Below are positions 10,063 through 18,301 of a stretch of DNA of 32,678 bases, piece by piece. The notes beneath the pieces are model-generated. The model saw only the letters and a list, made by a program, of their open reading frames with translations, had not been told where the DNA came from and made no database searches. Every line of letters begins with the position of its first letter. Within the stretch, counting starts at the first letter, position 1. This DNA is from Candidatus Altimarinota bacterium (GTDB lineage Bacteria > Patescibacteria > JAEDAM01 > BD1-5 > UBA2023), in contig JAGYHI010000006.1 in NCBI GenBank assembly GCA_018457335.1, positions 1-32,678 on the forward strand, given 5' to 3'. Position numbers and translations under genes: made by a program.

Positions 10063-10086
10063 CTTTACTCTTTAATTTTTATTTTT

Positions 10087-12645
10087 ATGCTTAACACGAC
10101 AGAAAAAAGAAACCTAGATTCTGCAAAAAATATTTTGGTAGGAAAAATTCCTGACCCCAAAGCACAAGTGGAACAAATCACTACTGCACTCATCTATAAA
10201 TTTATGGATGATATGGATATGGAAAATGAAGATTTAGGATTAGAATCTCAGTTTTTTGTTGATGATTATAAAAAATATTCGTGGCGTAATTTATTAGATA
10301 ATAAACTTTCTGGACAAGAAAGAATGGATTTGTATGTAGAAGCGATTTCAAATATTCCTAAAAACCCTCATATACCGCAACTTTTTCGTGATATTTTCAA
10401 AGGAGCATTTTTACCATTTCGTGACCCAAGAACGCTATCACTATTTCTAAAACAAATCAATGAATTTAGTTATGAAAATAGTGAAAATCTTGGAAATGCT
10501 TTTGAATATTTACTTTCTATTTTAGGTTCGCAAGGAGATGCAGGACAATTCCGTACACCGAGACATATTATTGATTTTATTGTGGAAGTTGTAAACCCTC
10601 AAAAGAATGAAACCATCCTTGACCCAGCGTGTGGTACAGCAGGATTTTTGATTTCATCATACAAGCATATTATCAGAGAAAATTCATCTAATTACAAGGA
10701 AGATAGTTATGTTCCTACTTTTGCCGATTCAAAAAATGAAACGGTTGATACCGTGGAAATTCAAAAAGACGGAATGTTTTTAGGTGATAATCTCACACCT
10801 GAGGAGAAGCAGAAACTTACTGAAAATATTGCAGGATATGATATTTCGCCTGATATGGTAAAGTTGGCTTTGGTAAATCTCTATTTACACAAATTTAGCG
10901 ACCCAAAAATTTTTGAATATGATACACTCACAAGTGACAAAAGATGGGACGACACTTTTGATGTGATTTTAGCAAATCCACCGTTTATGACGCCAAAAGG
11001 AGGAATTTCGCCACACAAGAGGTTTAGTATTGATGCCAACCGTGCCGAAGTCCTTTTTGTGGATTATATTGCAGAACATTTGTCTATTAACGGAAGGGCT
11101 GGGATTGTAGTGCCTGAGGGAATTGTTTTTCAAAGTGCAAATGCCTACAAAAATCTTCGTAAAAATTTGGTAGAAAACTGGGGGCTTTACGCCGTAGTGA
11201 GTTTGCCAAGTGGAGTATTTCAGCCATACAGTGGAGTAAAAACTTCTATCTTGTTTATTGATAAAGAACTTGCCAAAAAGACTGATAAAATTCTTTTTCT
11301 CAAAGCAGAAAATGATGGTTTTGACCTCGGTTCAAACAGAAGAGCCATAGACAAAAATGACCTACCAAAATGTTTTGATATTTTAGAACAATGGAAAAAC
11401 ACCCAGACCCTTGATAAAAATGAAACCTGTGCTTTGAGTGTAGCGAAAACACAACTTGCAGAAAATGATTACAACCTCACAGGTGACCGCTATCGTGAAG
11501 CAGTGGATTATAGTAATGTGAAGTGGGATATGGTTGAGTTGGGAGAAGTGTGTGAAGTTTCATCTGGGAATTCTGCTCCACAGAATAAAGATTTTTTTGA
11601 TAATGGTAAATATCCTTTTTATAGGACTTCTGATGTTGGTGTTGTTCATTTATCTACAAACTTATCAAAAGTAAGAGATTATTTAAATGATACAGGAATA
11701 CAGAATTTAAAACAGTTTGAAAAAGGAACAATATTATTTCCTAAAAGTGGAGCATCTACATTATTAAACCATAGAGTTATTATGGGAAAGGATGGTTATG
11801 TTTCTAGTCATCTAGCAACTATAACGGCAAATAGAGAAAAAGCTATTGTAAAGTTTGTTTATTATTTACTTACAAGAATTGATGCAAAAAATATAACTCA
11901 AAATCAAGATTATCCATCACTAAAATTATCAGAAATAAAACAAATAAAAATTCCACTTCCACCCCTTGAAATCCAAGAAAAAATTGTTGCAGAAATAGAA
12001 CAATATCAAAAAGTTATCGATGGAGCAAAACAAGTAGTAGAAAACTACAAACCTTCATTTAGCATTGCCCCTGATTGGAAAATGGTTGAGTTGGGGGAAG
12101 TTTGTGAAGTTAATAAAGAAAATGTAGAAATTGATGATAATATATACTATCATTACATAGATATTTCTTCAGTTGAGAATAAAACAGGTAAGATTACATT
12201 TAAAGATATTATCAAGGGTGAAAATCTACCATCAAGAGCAAAAAGAAAAGTGAAAATAAATGATATTTTACTTTCCACTGTTCGTCCAAATTTAAAAGCT
12301 TTTGCAAAAATTAGTGAGTTGCCTGAAAACCCTATTGTTTCAACAGGATTTGCTACCTTAACTCCTAAAAAAAGAGTAAAAAGTGGCTGGGTTTTTCAAA
12401 TGTTATTTACTAATATTATTCAGGAACAAATAAAAAATCAAATGGGCAAGGGGGCATACCCAAGTATAAACCAAAATGATGTAAAAAAAATAAAAATTCC
12501 TCTTCCATCAACTGAAATTCAAGAGCAAATAGTTGCAGAGATAGAAGCCGAGCAGTCTATTGTCAATGCCAACAAAATTCTGATAGAAAAAATGCAAGCA
12601 AAAATAGACCGTAAAATCGCTGAGGTTTGGGGGGAGGAAATTTAA
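10087..12645 (+). CDS. hsdM: Type I methyltransferase-specificity fusion (HsdM-HsdS)
   Basis: An 852-residue fusion combining the methyltransferase and DNA-recognition functions of the type I system. HsdM part (1-~475): N-terminal helical domain, SAM-binding motif I ILDPACGTAGF (from residue 177) and catalytic NPPF (297-300), as for N6-adenine methylases. HsdS part: two target-recognition domains, each opening with MVELGEVCEV (~residues 481 and 666) and each ending in an IPLP..EIQE.IVAEIE conserved helix. No separate hsdS exists here; the subunits normally are separate polypeptides of ~500 and ~400 residues, so the S part is compact. No TGA among 42 glycine codons and more TTA/AGA codons than the neighbours suggest recent acquisition. 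Begins 24 nt after hsdR. Confidence 0.93.
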   Translation: MLNTTEKRNLDSAKNILVGKIPDPKAQVEQITTALIYKFMDDMDMENEDLGLESQFFVDDYKKYSWRNLLDNKLSGQERMDLYVEAISNIPKNPHIPQLFRDIFKGAFLPFRDPRTLSLFLKQINEFSYENSENLGNAFEYLLSILGSQGDAGQFRTPRHIIDFIVEVVNPQKNETILDPACGTAGFLISSYKHIIRENSSNYKEDSYVPTFADSKNETVDTVEIQKDGMFLGDNLTPEEKQKLTENIAGYDISPDMVKLALVNLYLHKFSDPKIFEYDTLTSDKRWDDTFDVILANPPFMTPKGGISPHKRFSIDANRAEVLFVDYIAEHLSINGRAGIVVPEGIVFQSANAYKNLRKNLVENWGLYAVVSLPSGVFQPYSGVKTSILFIDKELAKKTDKILFLKAENDGFDLGSNRRAIDKNDLPKCFDILEQWKNTQTLDKNETCALSVAKTQLAENDYNLTGDRYREAVDYSNVKWDMVELGEVCEVSSGNSAPQNKDFFDNGKYPFYRTSDVGVVHLSTNLSKVRDYLNDTGIQNLKQFEKGTILFPKSGASTLLNHRVIMGKDGYVSSHLATITANREKAIVKFVYYLLTRIDAKNITQNQDYPSLKLSEIKQIKIPLPPLEIQEKIVAEIEQYQKVIDGAKQVVENYKPSFSIAPDWKMVELGEVCEVNKENVEIDDNIYYHYIDISSVENKTGKITFKDIIKGENLPSRAKRKVKINDILLSTVRPNLKAFAKISELPENPIVSTGFATLTPKKRVKSGWVFQMLFTNIIQEQIKNQMGKGAYPSINQNDVKKIKIPLPSTEIQEQIVAEIEAEQSIVNANKILIEKMQAKIDRKIAEVWGEEI

Positions 12646-12660
12646 TTTTATATTTTAGAA

Positions 12661-13334
12661 ATGGAAGAATTATACAAATTAGCATCATATTTTCCATATA
12701 GTTTTTCAGATTCAACTTTAAAAAATATTTTGAGCATCATTATAAGGCTTGTTATAAATGTGCAGAAAATAATTTGTATTCAAGTGCATACTCTCATTTG
12801 CATATCTTGTATATGACTTTTGTGTATGTGCAACTTTTGAGAATTTCAAAAGAAAAATCAAGAGAGTTTAAATTGTGTTGGATTGGATTTCCTCAACAAG
12901 AAAAAGATTTTTTAAGGGATACGGAAAGCGTATTTTCATTTTCAAAAATTCAAGAAAAATCAGTATTTCGTTTTTTTAGAATTATTGGTTTTGATGATGG
13001 TGTTATTGGGGATATTTCGTCATTAGTGAATAAAAGAAATAATCATCTTCACGCAAACGGACGATTATTTTTTGAAAATGTAGGAGATTTTGAAAACGAG
13101 ATAGAGCAATATTATAAAAAGATAGAAACTATTATTTCTAAGCAAAAAGATTTTCTTAAAGAGCTTTATAATATAATTATAGGAGGTTTTGAAACTGATT
13201 TTGAAATAACAGAAGATGTAATAAAAGCAGATTTTGCAGAACAATATTATTTTTCCAAATATGAATTAAAACTTCTAAAAGATAAGGATGATATTGTATC
13301 TCAATTTATAAAAGATAATTGGGAAGAAATATAA
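12661..13334 (+). CDS. HEPN-like protein of the restriction operon, frame broken at a slippery heptamer
   Basis: Starts with an ATG 15 nt after hsdMS and opens MEELYKLASYFPYSFSDS in frame 1. It then needs a shift of -1 at 12717-12723 (T TTA AAA) to continue as KYFEHHYKACYKCAENN and run to the TAA at 13332. Joined length is about 224 residues, nearly all alpha-helical. Residues 126-131 read RNNHLH, fitting the R-x4-H signature of HEPN ribonucleases, in a VNKRNNHLHANG context typical of such folds; HEPN proteins often accompany restriction systems as RNA-targeting back-up effectors. Function is inferred from one motif and position. The break is either programmed frameshifting, a real inactivating deletion in the A6 run, or a sequencing error. 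A TTG at 12774 is the only start-like codon for the downstream frame alone. Confidence 0.6.
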
Positions 13335-13349
13335 AATTTCACAAAAAAC

Positions 13350-13377
13350 TTGCTTTTTAAATTTTTTCTTATATACT
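13350..13377 (+). promoter_or_regulatory. Promoter of rpsO
   Basis: -35 TTGCTT (13350-13355), 16-bp spacer, -10 TATACT (13372-13377), giving a ~55-nt leader before the rpsO ATG. It follows the HEPN-like gene by 15 nt, separating the housekeeping unit from the restriction island. Confidence 0.7.
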
Positions 13378-13438
13378 GATTTCATCTTACTGGTGTATTT
13401 TCCGGTTTGACATATTTATTTTTTAAAAATACTGTATT

Positions 13439-13702
13439 ATGCAACACGCTGATAAAAAGGCTTTGATCGCTAAGTATGCGACTCACAAAGGTGACACTGG
13501 TTCACCAGAAGTTCAAGTAGCAATTCTTACTGAAAGAATTGAAAATCTTAAAGATCACCTCAACACTCACAAACAAGACAATCACTCTCGACGAGGAATT
13601 GTGATGATGGTGGCAAAACGACGAAAACTTCTCGATTATCTCAAAAGAAAAGATGAGGGTCGATACGCTGAAATCATTAAAAAACTCGGACTCCGAAAAT
13701 AA
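13439..13702 (+). CDS. rpsO: 30S ribosomal protein S15
   Basis: An 87-residue S15, the usual length (~88). It binds the central domain of 16S rRNA early in small-subunit assembly. The hallmark blocks are present: [18 protein letters not shown] (about 18-35), [18 protein letters not shown] (37-54) and a C-terminal [13 protein letters not shown] segment. No TGA codons. It has its own promoter and a terminator right after it, so it looks monocistronic. The ~55-nt leader could carry an S15 autoregulatory fold, but I could not show one. Confidence 0.98.
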   Translation: MQHADKKALIAKYATHKGDTGSPEVQVAILTERIENLKDHLNTHKQDNHSRRGIVMMVAKRRKLLDYLKRKDEGRYAEIIKKLGLRK

Positions 13703-13732
13703 AAGAGTTGAATTTTTTCAAAAAAACAATAC

Positions 13733-13763
13733 AATCCATAAGATATTTCTTATGGATTTTTTA
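13733..13763 (+). terminator. Intrinsic terminator after rpsO
   Basis: Perfect 9-bp stem ATCCATAAG (13734-13742) with CTTATGGAT (13749-13757), loop ATATTT, then TTTTTTAT. It sits directly in front of the ATG chosen for the rhomboid gene. Confidence 0.82.
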
Positions 13764-13764
13764 T

Positions 13765-14316
13765 ATGTTTCCTTTTTACCCACAAAAATATATTTCCCAC
13801 TTTTTGATTGTCATATGTGCAGTGATTACAGGGGCGAGTTTTTTGTTTCCATTTCTCGGTAATTTTGCTTTTTTCGGTGCTGGTTGGGGACGCTTTTCAT
13901 ACGCGACGATGATCTGACAGGTGATTTTGTTTCAGTTTTTGCACGGTGGCATTATGCATCTTCTCCTCAATAGTTATTTTCTCTACATGGTATGACCAGA
14001 GACAGAAGCACGTATGAGTCAAAATGAATTTATCTCATTTTTTATCTTTTCGACAGTTTTTGTCGTCCTTGGGTTGACTTTTTTTGCTCCGTATCAGCCG
14101 ACGGTTGGGATTTCTGGATTTTGTATGGCACTGATGTCATATATTTGGGTCGACCTAAAAGATATTCATCATCCGATGAAAAATCAGGTCGGTATCATGC
14201 TCGCAATCAATATTGGAATCGGGCTCGTGCCAGGCTGGAATATTAGTCTCTTTGGGCATTTATTTGGTGCGATTGCTGGGGTTGCTTGGTGGTACGTGCG
14301 TAAGAAACTTTTTTAA
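13765..14316 (+). CDS. Rhomboid-family intramembrane serine protease
   Basis: A 183-residue polytopic membrane protein. Rhomboids cleave transmembrane substrates within the bilayer. Visible signatures: HGGIMHLLLNSYFLYM (the conserved His/Asn helix), GISGF holding the catalytic Ser, and FGHLFGAIAGVAWWY holding the catalytic His. Two in-frame TGA codons (13915-13917 and a second before PETEAR) encode Gly. I chose ATG 13765 because the rpsO terminator hairpin ends just before it. A TTG at 13708 would add 19 residues (MNFFKKTIQSIRYFLWIFY) but lies upstream of that hairpin. Its stop overlaps by two bases the stop of the converging nuclease fragment. No promoter is apparent, so expression may depend on read-through from rpsO. 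Confidence 0.88.
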
Positions 14317-15167
14317 ATTTCTCCACTTAATAAATCTTCTTCAAATTCTCGGATTCCTTTGACGTCTTGGCTGTATTGACTGACATCAGGGAAGTCGAGA
14401 TTTTTTATTTTTCCGACGACTTTTTTGAGGATTTTTACGAGGCGATCAACTTCGGCTTGTTGTATGTATTCGACGATTTCATAGCATTCACCAGTTTCTC
14501 GATCTTTTTCGACGAAGATGATTTGAAATTGTGTTTTTTTGAAGGCGGCCCAGCGTGGTGAGAGCGAAAATAAAAGTGCATAAAAGGTGAGTTGGAGTCG
14601 GTATTTCCAAGCTTTTATCGCGTCGTAGCCGTATTTTCCTTTGGTGTCGAGCGATGCAAATCCTTTTCCAGTTTTGTAGTCGGTCACGATGAGAGTGCCA
14701 TCTTGCAGGATTTCGATGCGGTCAATCGCTCCGGAGAGTCTTGTGTCATCGAGGTAGACGCCACTGGCATCCATATTAAATCGGTATTCTAGGTGGATTT
14801 CTCCATATTCCTTTCCGGTCGCCTGACTATAAAAATACTCGAGATTTTCTTTTCCGCGAGCGAGGAGTTCTGCTGTGATATTTGGCTCGAGTCCATCTTT
14901 TTCGAGACTCTCCTCAAAACTTTTTAAAAGGATTTTTTTATTATAGGTTCCGTGAAATTTATAATCTTTGAAAAAATCTTCGAGTCCTTTGTGGATTGCA
15001 GTCCCATAGACGGCGTGCTGATTTTTAGCCTCTGGAAATCGCAGGATATTATTTGATAAAAAGTGCTTTGGTCCGCCACTTGTCACATCGAGAAAATTTT
15101 GAAGTGCCGTCGCAGAAATTGAAAGTCCTGATTTGATATAATTTTTCAAAAACATATTTTCTTGCAC
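14313..15167 (-). CDS. PD-(D/E)XK nuclease fragment split off a UvrD-type helicase
   Basis: A 284-residue ORF matching the C-terminal RecB/AddB-like nuclease domain of helicase-nuclease fusions. Residues: AIH (H59), GAIDR (D149), then VTDYKTG (D163-Y-K165), followed by a Q-rich helix with QLTFYALLF (the usual QxxxY motif). It carries no helicase of its own. It was almost certainly the 3' end of the gene annotated next (15175-18027): removing one copy of the 352-bp tandem duplication restores one continuous frame of 1120 residues. The start is uncertain: GTG at 15167 or ATG at 15155, neither with a leader resembling the other genes. It may be untranslated. Confidence 0.75.
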   Translation of the reverse strand: MQENMFLKNYIKSGLSISATALQNFLDVTSGGPKHFLSNNILRFPEAKNQHAVYGTAIHKGLEDFFKDYKFHGTYNKKILLKSFEESLEKDGLEPNITAELLARGKENLEYFYSQATGKEYGEIHLEYRFNMDASGVYLDDTRLSGAIDRIEILQDGTLIVTDYKTGKGFASLDTKGKYGYDAIKAWKYRLQLTFYALLFSLSPRWAAFKKTQFQIIFVEKDRETGECYEIVEYIQQAEVDRLVKILKKVVGKIKNLDFPDVSQYSQDVKGIREFEEDLLSGEI

Positions 15168-15541
15168 GCTGAAATTAGTATCAAAAATACTCGAGATTTT
15201 CTTTTCCGCGAGCGAGGAGTTCTGCGGTTATAATTTGTATAAGTCAATCTTTTTCGAGTCTCTCCTCAAAACTTTTTAAAAGGATTTTTTTATTATAGGT
15301 TCCGTGAAATTTATAATCTTTGAAAAAATCTTCGAGTCCTTTGTGGATTGCAGTCCCATAGACGGCGTGCTGATTTTTAGCCTCTGGAAATCGCAGGATA
15401 TTATTTGATAAAAAGTGCTTTGGTCCGCCACTTGTCACATCGAGAAAATTTTGAAGTGCCGTCGCAGAAATTGAAAGTCCTGATTTGATATAATTTTTCA
15501 AAAACATATTTTCTTGCACGCTGAAATTAGTATCAAAAATA
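14838..15541. repeat. 352-bp direct tandem duplication
   Basis: Copy 1 is 14838-15189 and copy 2 is 15190-15541. The unit is bounded by the 7-bp microhomology AAAAATA (14831-14837 and 15535-15541). The copies are identical except for ten substitutions clustered at 14874-14907 versus the matching positions of copy 2. Because 352 is not a multiple of three, the duplication shifts the helicase-nuclease frame into a TAA at 15175-15177. Confidence 0.93.
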
Positions 15542-18027
15542 TCATTTTCTAGATTCTCAACGAGATATATTTCATTTTCGGACAATTTTCATTTAATATT
15601 TGTCCATTTTTCCTCTGGGATATTTGCTAAAACCGAGAGAAGACTATTTGGTTTTTCATTTATTTTTTTCTTTGCATAACTGATAGATAGGAATTTTTTG
15701 GCACGAGTAAAGATCGTATAGGTGAGTCGTATAATATCATCAATGTTGTCTTTTTCCGGTAAAATCGAAATATTTGCCGGCATGACATTTGCATTATTTC
15801 TGCCACGAGTATATTCGGATTCGATCATTGAAATCGCATAGACATAGTCGTATTCGAGCCCCTTTGCCTTATGTGCAGTGATACACTGGACGGCATCAGG
15901 ATTTTCTATGAGCATCGACATTGGGATTTTTATATTGTATTTTCGTATGATTTGCAAGTATTCTACAAAGTCTTCTATCCTCAAAAAATCCCCATTTTTT
16001 ATAATCGCCTTTATCGAGCGAGTACATTTTTGGATAGAGAGAAGGTGCGTAATATAGATTGCAGGCGTTTCTTTGAGTTTTTCTTGTCAGAAAAAGTATT
16101 CATAGAGTGGTGATGTAAAGTTTTCATTGATTTCTTCGAGAAAAAGTGTCGATTGTTGCCTTTCTTTTTCGTTATCTTCATAGTCGTCAGATATTTGGAG
16201 TTGATTAACTCCTGTCAAAAAATCAATAATTTTCTCAAGTCGAGTATGAGATGATATGAGTGTGATTTCTATGAAAAAATGAGCAATTTTCGATATATAT
16301 TTGTCCGAATGATGCCTTAAAACTTCAATCCAGTTTTTATTTTCTTCTTTTTTGGCTTTGTAGATTTTTTGAGAAATTTCCCAGAGAGTGAGTCGATTGA
16401 TTTGCCACATCGGGTGCGACAAAATCCGTACGAGCAAATCATCTCTTGGATTTTGAGTCTGTAAAGAGTAGATATACTCGAGCATATCGATGAGTATCAT
16501 CACGACAGGATTTTCAAAGATATTTTCTGTTTGTGATACCGATACAGGTATATTTTTTTTGATAAGAATTTTTGCTATGGATTCGAGGGTAGCATTCTTT
16601 TTTGCGATGACGGCGATATCTTTTGGTGCGACATTTTCTTTGATTTTTTTCTCTATATCCTCTGCGACTCATACAATCTCATCAATTTCATTTTCGTACA
16701 GATTATATTCAATATTTGCTCATTTTCACTGAAAAGCATTAAATTCTTTTTTGACTTCTGGAAGGAGATCACTGATATTGGTGCTGAGTTCTTGTGTCAA
16801 TGAACAAGAGAGGTCGATAATCTCTTTGTGAGATCGATAATTTTCTTTTAAGATAATCGTTTTCGTATCGTGATATCGTCGTAAAAAAAGTTCGATATTT
16901 CGTATATTTGCTCCCTGAAATTTATAAATAGATTGGTCATCATCTCAGACTGCAAAGATATTTGGACTGTCGCCAGCCGGCTCAAGTATACTCGATATGA
17001 GCGAAAATTGAGCATCATTCGTGTCCTGATATTCGTCGACGAGTATCCACTGGTATTGCTCAGCCAGACTCGCTTGCACATCAAAATCTTCATTTACGAG
17101 TCTGAGTGCTCGCAAAATCATATCCGAGAAATCAATCATCGAATTTGCCTGCAAGTAAGACTCATATTCTTTATAGATATCAAGAAATTGTTTCACTTTT
17201 TCGTGTTTTTCAATTTCTTTGAGTCTCCATCCGTTGCTTGTTTTTGTGAGCCAGTTATTTTTCCACTTTGTCAGTGGTTTTGCGTCAGTCTCTCAGTCGA
17301 TATCTCCCAGAGCATCTTGTATTGATTTGTAGATGATATTCCCGAGATTTTCGATGAGGTGATAGTTTTTTCATTGGTCTTTTTCGGTTTCTATAGATTG
17401 TCGCATTTTCTCAAAAAGTGCGATTTTTTCTATTTTTTCTGCTTTTTTATTTCCCAGAGAAAATATTTTTTCACACTGTTTTTCTATTTTTGGTCAGATA
17501 ATGTTTAATATTTGCTCGTTTAGAGTGAGGACAGATTCGAGATCTTTTACGGTTAGTGAGGCTTCTTTGAGTCGAGTAATGGTTTCTTTGATAGTATTTG
17601 TTCGATATTCTCATTTCCAGTGGCTATCCCAGGGAAGTTTGTTATTTATTGTGTGCAAAATTTTCGCTGATTCGATATCATCGACCGTAGTGAGTTCTTC
17701 ATTTTCTCGAATTTTGTGGCGAAATCGATTGAGGATTTCGAGTCAAAAGGTGTGAAACGTATGGATACTCACTTTATAAGCCTCTGGTCCGATGATTTTT
17801 GCAAGGCGCTCTCGCATATTGTTTGCGGCATTTTCTGTGAAGGTCAGACAGAGAATATTGTTTGGATTGGCGTCTGTTTTTTTGAGGATATTGGCAATTC
17901 GTACGGCAAGAAGTTCGGTCTTACCACTTCCTGGCCCAGCGATGACGAGCACTGGGCCATAGAGTGTATCGACGGCTTCTTTTTGTTCGGTGTTGAGGCG
18001 ATTGTATTTTTCAGAAAAGAGAGTCAT
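15175..18027 (-). CDS. UvrD/PcrA-type ATP-dependent DNA helicase, truncated by tandem duplication
   Basis: A 950-residue superfamily 1A helicase. Such enzymes unwind DNA 3' to 5' in repair or end resection. Motifs in order: AGPGSGKT (30-37, Walker A), TFTENAANNMRERL (Ia), ILVDEYQDTN (DEYQD from 331), AVGDDDQSIYKFQGA (III), ENYRSHKEI (IV), ITAHKAKGLEYDYVY (V) and TIFTRAKKFL (VI). About a dozen in-frame TGA codons occur, one being the Gly of motif III and one following HTFHTF. After motif VI comes the first part of a PD-(D/E)XK nuclease domain, which ends at a TAA created by the duplication. The intact ancestor would be a 1120-residue helicase-nuclease. The active-site part of the nuclease is missing from this product; helicase motifs are intact. 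Confidence 0.9.
17503..17521. repeat. Copy 1 of a 19-nt repeat, within the helicase gene
   Basis: GTTTAATATTTGCTCGTTT occurs here and at 19841-19859, in both cases inside a minus-strand gene where it encodes NEQILN. Sixteen of these bases also form the loop side of the murA terminator hairpin (18269-18284, opposite strand). Confidence 0.6.
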
Positions 18028-18032
18028 AGTTT

Positions 18033-18224
18033 TTATAAAAATTGAGTTTTTAAAACTTCTTCCGCTTTTTCTTCTCGTTCCTTTTTTTCTTTTTCTTCTT
18101 TGATGCGGACTTTTTCTGCGATTTCTTCTGCGTGAGCATAGGCCTCACGCATTTTTTGGAGTTGTTTTTTTGTCAGTGGTTTTTTTGGACCATTTCCTGT
18201 CGGAAATCTATCTCAAATTCACAT
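18033..18224 (-). CDS. Small charged coiled-coil protein (63 residues)
   Basis: A 63-residue ORF visible only when TGA is Gly: it begins ATG TGA ATT TGA (MGIGDRFPTGNGPKKPLT) and ends KTQFL-TAA. Residues ~19-60 are a highly charged helix rich in Lys, Glu and Ala with heptad-like spacing (KMREAYAHAEEIAEK, then EEKEKKEREEKAEEV), suggesting a coiled coil. I do not recognise a family. It lies in the murA-to-helicase gap, with its stop 5 nt before the helicase ATG, so the two are probably co-transcribed; the murA terminator lies just upstream. Support is the intact frame, ATG start, tight spacing and plausible composition; no homology could be checked. Confidence 0.6.
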
Positions 18225-18253
18225 AATTTGTACAGTTATTAAATTATAATTGT

Positions 18254-18301
18254 TCAAAAATATATAATCGAGCAAATATTAAACTATATTTGCTCGATTA
18301 T
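18254..18301 (-). terminator. Terminator overlapping the 3' end of murA
   Basis: A perfect 16-bp stem, ATAATCGAGCAAATAT (18264-18279) with its complement at 18286-18301, loop of six, followed on the minus strand by TATATATTTTTG. One arm encodes the last murA codons before the TAG. Confidence 0.75.

Noticed and set aside
12774..13334. Starting the HEPN-like gene at the TTG at 12774
   Set aside because: The same frame encodes plausible protein upstream to about 12702, and an ATG-initiated segment in the adjacent frame joins it at a slippery site, so the gene begins at 12661.
13407..13435. TTGACA, 17 bp, TACTGT just before rpsO as a promoter
   Set aside because: The -10 would end 3 nt before the ATG, and a better placed TTGCTT/TATACT promoter exists at 13350-13377.
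15175..15541. Diversity-generating retroelement as the source of the clustered substitutions between the duplicated copies
   Set aside because: Changes are not adenine-specific, several are synonymous, and no reverse transcriptase is in the window.
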